A DNA stretch of 64,000 nt from Neobacillus dielmonensis (lineage in GTDB: Bacteria; Bacillota; Bacilli; Bacillales; Cytobacillaceae): assembly GCF_000612665.1 (NCBI RefSeq), contig NZ_HG942085.1, positions 77,781-141,780 of the forward strand, in the 5' to 3' direction. Shown one piece after another: positions 56,389 through 64,000 of the stretch (within the stretch, counting starts at the first letter, position 1; the number at the start of each line of letters is the position of its first letter). Under the pieces are notes generated by a model. The model did no database searches. It worked only from the letters and a program-made list of their open reading frames with translations, and was not told where the DNA came from. The translations under genes were made by a program, and so were the position numbers.

Positions 56389-57507
56389 ATGCATATTGAA
56401 AGCTTAGGATTAAAAAATTATCGAAATTATGATGAATTATCCATTGAATTTGAAAATAAGGTAAATGTCATCTTAGGTGAAAATGCCCAAGGGAAAACAA
56501 ATGTGATGGAATCCATATATGTTTTAGCCATGGCTAAATCACATCGAACCTCAAATGATAAAGATCTTATTCGTTGGGATCAGGATTATGCTAAAATAGA
56601 AGGTAGGGTACAAAAACAGCACAGTTCCCTGCCACTGCAATTAGTCATATCTAAAAAAGGGAAAAAAGCAAAATTGAACCATATTGAGCAGCAAAAACTG
56701 AGTCAATATGTCGGGAATATGAACGTAGTCATGTTTGCTCCCGAAGACCTCAATCTGGTTAAAGGAAGTCCACAGATTCGCAGACGATTTATTGATATGG
56801 AGATTGGCCAAATATCACCTATTTATTTACATGATATGAGCCAATATCAAAAAATACTCCAGCAAAGAAATCATTTCCTGAAAATGATGCAAATTAAAAA
56901 ACAGACCGATGAAACAATGCTCGAAATATTAACTGAACAATTCATCCAAATGGCCGTGAAGATTGTTCGGAAACGTTTTGAGTTTCTTCACATGCTCGAA
57001 AATTGGGCGAAACCAATTCACCAAGGGATCTCAAGAGGGCTCGAAACACTTGAAATCAGTTATAAACCTTCGGTAGAGGTATTAGAAGACCAAGATTTGT
57101 CGAAAATGGTAGCAAGCTTTGAAGAAAAGTTTTCCAAGGTGAAATCAAGGGAAATTGACAGAGGAACCACTTTGTTCGGTCCTCATCGGGATGATTTGCT
57201 GTTTTTTGTAAACAATCGGGATGTTCAGACGTTTGGCTCTCAAGGGCAGCAACGGACAACCGCCCTTTCTGTTAAATTGGCGGAAATCGAACTAATTTTT
57301 TCCGAAATGGGAGAATATCCAATTTTATTGTTAGATGATGTTTTATCAGAATTGGATGACTATCGTCAATCTCATTTGCTAAATACCATTCAGGGAAAGG
57401 TTCAAACCTTTGTGACAACCACAAGTGTGGACGGTATTGACCATCAAACATTAAAAGAAGCTGCCACTTTTGAAGTGGCTGCAGGGGTAATTAAGAAAGT
57501 TCATTGA
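56389..57507 (+). CDS. recF: DNA replication and repair protein RecF
   Basis: 372 residues: Walker [16 protein letters not shown] (33-47), signature [18 protein letters not shown], Walker [16 protein letters not shown]-type ATPase that helps load RecA at gaps. 20 bases after yaaA. Confidence 0.98.
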   Translation: MHIESLGLKNYRNYDELSIEFENKVNVILGENAQGKTNVMESIYVLAMAKSHRTSNDKDLIRWDQDYAKIEGRVQKQHSSLPLQLVISKKGKKAKLNHIEQQKLSQYVGNMNVVMFAPEDLNLVKGSPQIRRRFIDMEIGQISPIYLHDMSQYQKILQQRNHFLKMMQIKKQTDETMLEILTEQFIQMAVKIVRKRFEFLHMLENWAKPIHQGISRGLETLEISYKPSVEVLEDQDLSKMVASFEEKFSKVKSREIDRGTTLFGPHRDDLLFFVNNRDVQTFGSQGQQRTTALSVKLAEIELIFSEMGEYPILLLDDVLSELDDYRQSHLLNTIQGKVQTFVTTTSVDGIDHQTLKEAATFEVAAGVIKKVH

Positions 57508-57519
57508 GGTGGAACGAAC

Positions 57520-57768
57520 ATGTATCTTCATATCGGGGAAGATCTCAATATTAGAGCAAAAGAAATTATTACTATCTTGGATAAAGAAAGTGCTTTGAAC
57601 TCCGAATTGGTAGAGGAATTTCTGAATCATCACCAAAAACAGGTAGTTAATCTTTCTAAAAATCCGTATAAATCAATTGTTATTACTTCTGAAAAAGTTT
57701 ACTTATCCCCGATCGCTTCCAGTACGCTGAAGAAGCGTTCCAGCCAAATTTATATAAATGAATTTTAA
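57520..57768 (+). CDS. remB: extracellular matrix regulator RemB (YaaB)
   Basis: 82 residues: MYLHIGEDLNIRAKEIITILDKESALNS ... KSIVITSEKVYLSPIASSTLKKRS. DUF370 fold, paralogue of the biofilm regulator RemA. Lies between recF and gyrB as in B. subtilis. Confidence 0.94.
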   Translation: MYLHIGEDLNIRAKEIITILDKESALNSELVEEFLNHHQKQVVNLSKNPYKSIVITSEKVYLSPIASSTLKKRSSQIYINEF

Positions 57769-57800
57769 GCATTATTTTGTAGTAATGAAATAGAGAGTAA

Positions 57801-59756
<1,956 letters not shown>

Positions 59757-59894
59757 GAAAAGGAAAAGCACCGTTGTGCAATTTCAGCAAGGTGCCCAAG
59801 CTTGAAGTGTATAAACAGTTAAGGGTAGCGGGTGACCACTATCCTCATTTTCTTTTTTTAGTTAACAAGGGAATCCAATTAGGAGGTACCAAAG

Positions 59895-62447
59895 ATGGCA
59901 GAAACACCAAGTTCTCAAATAAAAGAAATTAATATTAGTCAGGAAATGAGAACTTCTTTTCTTGACTATGCAATGAGTGTTATTGTTTCTCGTGCCCTTC
60001 CGGATGTCCGGGATGGATTAAAGCCGGTTCACCGCCGTATTCTTTATGCTATGCATGATCTTGGAATTCATGCGGACAAACCTTATAAAAAATCAGCCCG
60101 TATCGTCGGGGACGTTATCGGTAAATATCACCCGCATGGTGACTCAGCAGTTTATGAAACCATGGTCAGAATGGCACAGGACTTTAACCAACGCTATATG
60201 TTAGTTGATGGCCATGGAAACTTCGGCTCTGTGGACGGTGACTCAGCAGCAGCCATGCGTTACACTGAATCTAGAATGTCCAAGATTGCCATGGAATTAT
60301 TAAGAGATCTTAACAAAGATACCATTGATTATCAAGACAACTATGATGGTGAGGAAAGAGAACCGGTTGTTTTGCCGGCACGTTTCCCTAACCTTTTGGT
60401 GAACGGGACAACAGGTATTGCCGTCGGGATGGCAACCAATATCCCACCTCACCAACTTGGAGAAGTGATCGATGGCGTTTTAGCCTTGAGCCATAATCCG
60501 GACATTACCACTCAAGAGTTGATGGATATCATTCCAGGCCCCGACTTCCCTACTGGAGGAATTATTCTGGGTCGAAGCGGTATCCGCAAGGCATACGAAA
60601 CAGGCCGTGGCTCGATTACTTTACGGGCTAAAGTGGAAATTGAACAAAAATCCAATGGCAAGGAAACAATTCTTGTTCATGAAATTCCATATCAAGTGAA
60701 TAAGGCGAAACTAATTGAAAAAATTGCAGAATTAGCCCGTGATAAAAAAATTGAAGGCATTACAGACCTTAGAGATGAATCAGACCGAAGAGGAATGCGG
60801 ATTGTAATAGAAGTGCGTAAAGATGCCAATGCCAATGTTATATTAAACAATTTATATAAACTGACTGCAATGCAAACTAGCTTTGGCATAAATATGCTGG
60901 CACTCGTGAATGGCCATCCGAAGGTTTTGAGTCTAAAGCAATGCATTAGCCATTACTTGGACCACCAAATGGTTGTTATCCGCAGAAGAACTGAATTCGA
61001 ATTGCGTAAAGCAGAGGCACGGGCTCATATCTTAGAAGGTCTGCGTGTTGCATTGGATAACCTGGATGCAGTTATTAACCTGATTCGCAATTCCCAGACA
61101 ACTGATATTGCCAGAGAAGGATTAATGACTCAGTTCAACCTGTCTGAAAAGCAGGCTCAAGCTATTCTGGATATGCGTCTGCAGCGTTTAACCGGTTTAG
61201 AAAGAGAAAAGATTGAGGAAGAATACCAAGGACTTGTTAAGCTGATTGCTGAATTAAAAGCGATTTTAGCCGACGAAGAAAAAGTGCTTGAAATTATCCG
61301 TGAGGAATTATTAGAAATAAAAGATCGCTTTAATGATGAACGCCGCACTGAGATTGCAGCAGGCGGTATTGAAAATATTGAGGATGAAGACTTAATTCCA
61401 AGGGAAAATGTGGTTATTACCCTGACTCATAATGGCTATATTAAGCGTCTCCCTGTTTCCACCTACCGTGCACAAAAACGCGGTGGCAGAGGAATCCAAG
61501 GAATGGGCACACATGAGGATGATTTTGTCGAACATTTATTGACAACATCGACTCATGATACGATTTTATTCTTTACTAACAAGGGTAAAGTGTACCGTTC
61601 CAAAGGGTACGAAATACCGGAATTCAGCCGTACGGCTAAGGGAATTCCAATTGTTAACTTGTTGGAGATTGATAAAGGAGAATGGGTAAACGCCATTATT
61701 CCTGTTTCGGAATTCGTTGATGATTGGTACTTATTCTTTACCACAAAAGAAGGAATTTCTAAGCGTTCACCATTATCTTCTTTTGCCCATATCCGTAATA
61801 ACGGATTAATTGCTCTAAGTCTGCGTGAAGGTGATGAATTAATTTCCGTGCGTCTAACAGATGGAAGCAAGGAAATCATTATTGGTACGAAAAAGGGTAT
61901 GTTAATCCGCTTCCCAGAAACAGATGTAAGATCGATGGGACGTACTGCCACAGGGGTTAAAGGAATTACTCTTGACTCAGATGATGAAGTAGTCGGCATG
62001 GAAGTTTTAGAAGAAAACAATGATGTATTAATTGTCACGAAAAAAGGATATGGAAAACGAACTCCTGCTGCAGAATACCGAATTCAAGGCAGAGGTGGTA
62101 AAGGAATTAAAACCTGTCATATTACAGAGAAGAATGGTGACCTCGTTTCCATGAGAGCTGTAACTGGTGAAGAAGATCTGATGCTGATCACGACTGGCGG
62201 TGTCTTGATTCGTATTGATGTTGCAGGCATATCTCAATTAGGTCGTAACACCCAGGGTGTAAAGTTGATTAGCTTAAAAGAAAGTGAAAATGAACATGTT
62301 GCTACAGTCGCTCAAGTAGAAAAAGAGGAACCAGAAGAACCAGAAGAACAAGATGATCAAGAGGTACAAGAAGTACAAGAAGTCAGTTCTGAAACGGTTG
62401 CAGAAGAAAGTGAACAAGTAGACTCATCAGAGGAATCTGAAGAATAA
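59895..62447 (+). CDS. gyrA: DNA gyrase subunit A
   Basis: 850 residues, AGGAGG upstream. Catalytic Tyr123 in [10 protein letters not shown]. The quinolone-resistance region has Ser84 and Glu88 ([10 protein letters not shown]), i.e. wild type. The C-terminal beta-pinwheel has the GyrA box QRGGRGIQG. The last ~45 residues are very acidic (Glu/Asp/Gln/Ser), including EVQEVQEV. Confidence 0.99.
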   Translation: MAETPSSQIKEINISQEMRTSFLDYAMSVIVSRALPDVRDGLKPVHRRILYAMHDLGIHADKPYKKSARIVGDVIGKYHPHGDSAVYETMVRMAQDFNQRYMLVDGHGNFGSVDGDSAAAMRYTESRMSKIAMELLRDLNKDTIDYQDNYDGEEREPVVLPARFPNLLVNGTTGIAVGMATNIPPHQLGEVIDGVLALSHNPDITTQELMDIIPGPDFPTGGIILGRSGIRKAYETGRGSITLRAKVEIEQKSNGKETILVHEIPYQVNKAKLIEKIAELARDKKIEGITDLRDESDRRGMRIVIEVRKDANANVILNNLYKLTAMQTSFGINMLALVNGHPKVLSLKQCISHYLDHQMVVIRRRTEFELRKAEARAHILEGLRVALDNLDAVINLIRNSQTTDIAREGLMTQFNLSEKQAQAILDMRLQRLTGLEREKIEEEYQGLVKLIAELKAILADEEKVLEIIREELLEIKDRFNDERRTEIAAGGIENIEDEDLIPRENVVITLTHNGYIKRLPVSTYRAQKRGGRGIQGMGTHEDDFVEHLLTTSTHDTILFFTNKGKVYRSKGYEIPEFSRTAKGIPIVNLLEIDKGEWVNAIIPVSEFVDDWYLFFTTKEGISKRSPLSSFAHIRNNGLIALSLREGDELISVRLTDGSKEIIIGTKKGMLIRFPETDVRSMGRTATGVKGITLDSDDEVVGMEVLEENNDVLIVTKKGYGKRTPAAEYRIQGRGGKGIKTCHITEKNGDLVSMRAVTGEEDLMLITTGGVLIRIDVAGISQLGRNTQGVKLISLKESENEHVATVAQVEKEEPEEPEEQDDQEVQEVQEVSSETVAEESEQVDSSEESEE

Positions 62448-62481
62448 TAATGTTAAGGGGCATCTTTAAGATGTTCCTCAG

Positions 62482-62518
62482 ATTGTCGAGAACGGGTATT
62501 TTTCTCGACAATTTTTTA
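62482..62518 (+). terminator. terminator after gyrA
   Basis: ATTGTCGAGAA/TTCTCGACAAT stem followed by TTTTTT. Confidence 0.92.
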
Positions 62519-62556
62519 CTTTTGGGATATATATCGCTTTGACAAAAAAAGCATCT

Positions 62557-62564
62557 ATGCTATG
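62557..62564 (+). repeat. target-site duplication, left copy
   Basis: ATGCTATG immediately before the left inverted repeat of the IS remnant; same sequence at 63460-63467. Confidence 0.75.
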
Positions 62565-62612
62565 GAGGGCACTGAAGAAGTCTCTGAATTCAGTTTTCGT
62601 GAATAAAATCGT

Positions 62613-62749
62613 CTGTTGATTTCCACTCCAGGCGGCTTCGCTTTCCGCGGGCGTGCCGGGGAGCCTCCTCGGCGATGAAAGCGCCTGCGGGGTCTCCCCT
62701 GCCCCGTACTCCCGCAGGAGTCTTCGCCGCCTTCCGTTCCAATCAACAG
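62613..62749 (+). repeat. Bacillaceae palindromic repeat, copy 1
   Basis: CTGTTGATTTCC...CAATCAACAG ends are inverted; the GC-rich interior (TTTCCGCGGGCG, GCCTGCGGGGTCTC, CTCCCGCAGGAGTC) is rich in further palindromes. Elements of this type recur in Bacillus genomes. It lies inside the IS remnant, ahead of the transposase. Confidence 0.8.
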
Positions 62750-62856
62750 GTTCTATTACCCAGCTAAATTTAAAAAAGGTATAATTCCTTATTTTTAAAA
62801 GGATTATACCTTTTTTGTTGTATAATTATAGTATCAATTTCAATCGGGTGGATACT

Positions 62857-63398
62857 ATGATTCAAAATCAACAGTCAATGTTTTCAGTCCCTATATGGCT
62901 ATTTATGATTTAGTTGTTCCAAAAGAAAATTTGCTACGTAAAATTAACGACTTGGTCAATTTCTCTTTTGTTTATGATGAACTTAAAGATAAGTATTGCT
63001 TTGATAATGGTCGAAACGCAATCGATCCTATTCGCATGTTCAAATACTTATTGTTGAAGTCTATTTACGACCTGTCTGATGTCGATGTTGTTGAACGCTC
63101 TAAATACGATATGTCTTTCAAATATTTTCTAAATATGGCTCTGGAGCAGCTTGTAATCGAACCCAGCTCTTTAACTAAATTCCGAAAACTCCGTTTAAAA
63201 GATGTAAACCTCTTGGACATGCTAATCAATAAAACTGTTGAGATTGCTATTGAAAAGGAAATCATTAAAAGTAAATCAATTATCGTGGATGCCACCCATA
63301 CAAAGGCTCGCTACAATCAAAAGTCCCCTAGAGAGATCTTGATGGATCGCTCTAAAAAGCTTAGAAAAGCAATTTATAAAATAGATAAAAACTTTTAA
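62857..63398 (+). pseudogene. IS1182-family transposase, frameshifted and truncated
   Basis: The expected start MIQNQQSMFSVP (62857) is in another frame from the body MAIYDLVVPKENLLRKINDL (62895). The two join in a CCTATATGG stretch near 62890, where one base appears to be lost. The body shows the family N-terminal domain (DNGRNAIDPIRMFKYLLLKSIYDLSDVDVVERSKYDMSFKYFLNM) and the first acidic motif SIIVDATHTKARY. It stops after YKIDKNF, so the remaining catalytic residues are deleted. Non-functional. Confidence 0.88.
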
Positions 63399-63459
63399 AG
63401 TCGTCTTTTTTGATTTTCTTTAAAGATTCTTGAAATACCGAAGGTTTTTCAGTGCCCTC

Positions 63460-63467
63460 ATGCTATG
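63460..63467 (+). repeat. target-site duplication, right copy
   Basis: ATGCTATG directly after the right inverted repeat. Confidence 0.75.
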
Positions 63468-63471
63468 GGGC

Positions 63472-63592
63472 CTGTTGATTTCCGTTCCAGGAGCTTCGCG
63501 GACCTTAGGGCGTGCCTGGAGCCCCCTCGGAGAAGAAAACACCTGCGGGGTTTCCCCAGCTGAGTCTTTGCACCCTCCGCTCCAATCAACAG
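63472..63592 (+). repeat. Bacillaceae palindromic repeat, copy 2 (diverged)
   Basis: Same outer ends (CTGTTGATTTCC, CAATCAACAG) and orientation as the copy at 62613, but shorter and with less perfect interior palindromes. Located between the IS remnant and the rRNA promoter. Confidence 0.75.
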
Positions 63593-63663
63593 AAATAAAT
63601 CAACCTAATGAGATGCAACACACCTACAATGCCTAATACAATCAAAAATATACAAAAAGGATG

Positions 63664-63692
63664 TTGACTTTTACTATATGGGGTGGTATATT
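63664..63692 (+). promoter_or_regulatory. rRNA operon promoter
   Basis: TTGACT, 17-base spacer, TATATT, about 125 bases before the 16S gene. The leader contains CTTTGAAAACTAAACAAAC, typical of Bacillus rRNA leaders. Confidence 0.82.
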
Positions 63693-63818
63693 AATAAAGT
63701 CGCTTATGAGCGATAGTAAATTTTGGTCTTTGAAAACTAAACAAACAAATATGTCAACAGTAAAACATTCGTTTCTAACGAAACGAAGCCAACGTAAATT
63801 TTATGAGCTATATCAACT

Positions 63819-64000
63819 TTCTTGGAGAGTTTGATCCTGGCTCAGGACGAACGCTGGCGGCGTGCCTAATACATGCAAGTCGAGCGAATCATTAGGAGCT
63901 TGCTCCTGATGATTAGCGGCGGACGGGTGAGTAACACGTGGGCAACCTGCCTGTAAGACTGGGATAACATCGGGAAACCGATGCTAATACCGGATAATTC
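63819..64000 (+). rRNA. rrs: 16S ribosomal RNA (5' part)
   Basis: GGAGAGTTTGATCCTGGCTC opens the gene, followed by the V1 hairpin TTAGGAGCTTGCTCCTGATG and GGCGGACGGGTGAGTAACAC. Cut by the window end. The first 180 bases fit Bacillaceae. Its position after gyrA is that of rrnO in B. subtilis. Confidence 0.98.

Larger units (their letters stand above)
62565..63459 (+). mobile_element. decayed IS1182-type insertion sequence
   Basis: Bounded by inverted repeats GAGGGCACTGAA (62565-62576) and TTCAGTGCCCTC (63448-63459) and flanked by the 8-base direct repeat ATGCTATG. At 895 bases it is roughly half of a complete element. It contains a palindromic repeat (62613-62749), then the 5' part of a transposase gene with a frameshift and a missing 3' half. 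Confidence 0.82.

Noticed and set aside
62555..62746. 63-residue open frame on the minus strand
   Set aside because: It lies across the palindromic repeat and the IS end; Arg/Gly/Pro-rich content reflects the repeat.

Overview
The window is the replication-origin region of a low-GC, endospore-forming member of the Bacillaceae, probably close to Neobacillus/Bacillus. The evidence is the gene order rpmH-dnaA-dnaN-yaaA-recF-remB-gyrB-gyrA-16S rRNA on one side. On the other side lie rnpA-spoIIIJ-jag-mnmE-mnmG-rsmG-noc-soj-spo0J ... yyaC ... ychF-rpsF-ssb-rpsR-yybS-gdpP-rplI-dnaB-purA-tRNAs-walRKHIJ-htrC-rlmH, which closely follows the Bacillus subtilis layout. Replication starts between about 52.8 and 54.9 kb, and nearly all core genes point away from it.

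Layout. 1-6.4 kb: a partial GyrI-like gene, a conserved hypothetical gene, a c-di-GMP-II riboswitch followed by an 1100-residue secreted Ig-like repeat protein, an ABM monooxygenase and an RlmI-like methyltransferase. 6.4-15.5 kb: an accessory island beside the 3' end of rlmH. It holds two paralogous endonuclease/exonuclease/phosphatase-fold proteins with degraded active sites, a DinB protein, a TetR regulator divergent from two SDR dehydrogenases, and a PadR regulator followed by an HrtBA-like ABC transporter and an IsdG-type haem monooxygenase. 15.5-25 kb: rlmH, a CxxH/CxxC mini-protein, htrC, walJ-I-H-K-R and an M23 peptidase. 25.4-26 kb: four tRNAs (Lys, Glu, Asp, Phe) plus a broken copy of tRNA-Phe. 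26-35 kb: purA, dnaB, rplI, gdpP, yybS, rpsR, ssb, rpsF, ychF. 35.5-43 kb: a glucosaminidase with SH3b repeats, a molybdopterin oxidoreductase, yyzM, an MscS channel, yyaC and a DUF554 protein. 43-52.7 kb: chromosome segregation and RNA-modification genes through rpmH. 52.7-62.5 kb: bipartite oriC and dnaA to gyrA. 62.5-64 kb: a decayed IS1182-type element flanked by an 8-bp direct repeat, palindromic repeats, and the promoter and start of a 16S rRNA gene.

The main discovery candidate is a set of same-orientation repeats (core AAGTAAATGAGGTTT on the minus strand). They occur at 6449, 8903, 12042 and 12176, with a diverged version at the 3' end of rlmH (15487). The fullest copy (12169-12205) re-creates the last codons of rlmH (Glu-Pro-Tyr-His-Lys-stop). 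It also resembles the staphylococcal SCC attachment site, which lies at exactly this place in the same gene. The repeats divide the island into discrete cassettes, so it looks like a stacked, recombinase-less SCC-like array in a Bacillaceae chromosome. One cassette carries a complete candidate haem-defence operon under a PadR regulator with a palindromic operator.

How the genes work together: DnaA/oriC/DnaN/DnaB/SSB/gyrase cover replication. Soj/Spo0J with three parS sites and Noc cover segregation and division-site choice. MnmE/MnmG/RsmG/RlmH/RnpA cover RNA maturation. WalRKHIJ with the M23 peptidase and the SH3b glucosaminidase cover cell-wall turnover. GdpP controls c-di-AMP, and the riboswitch ties one surface protein to c-di-GMP. 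All functional calls come from reading the sequence and from family knowledge; no database search was run.
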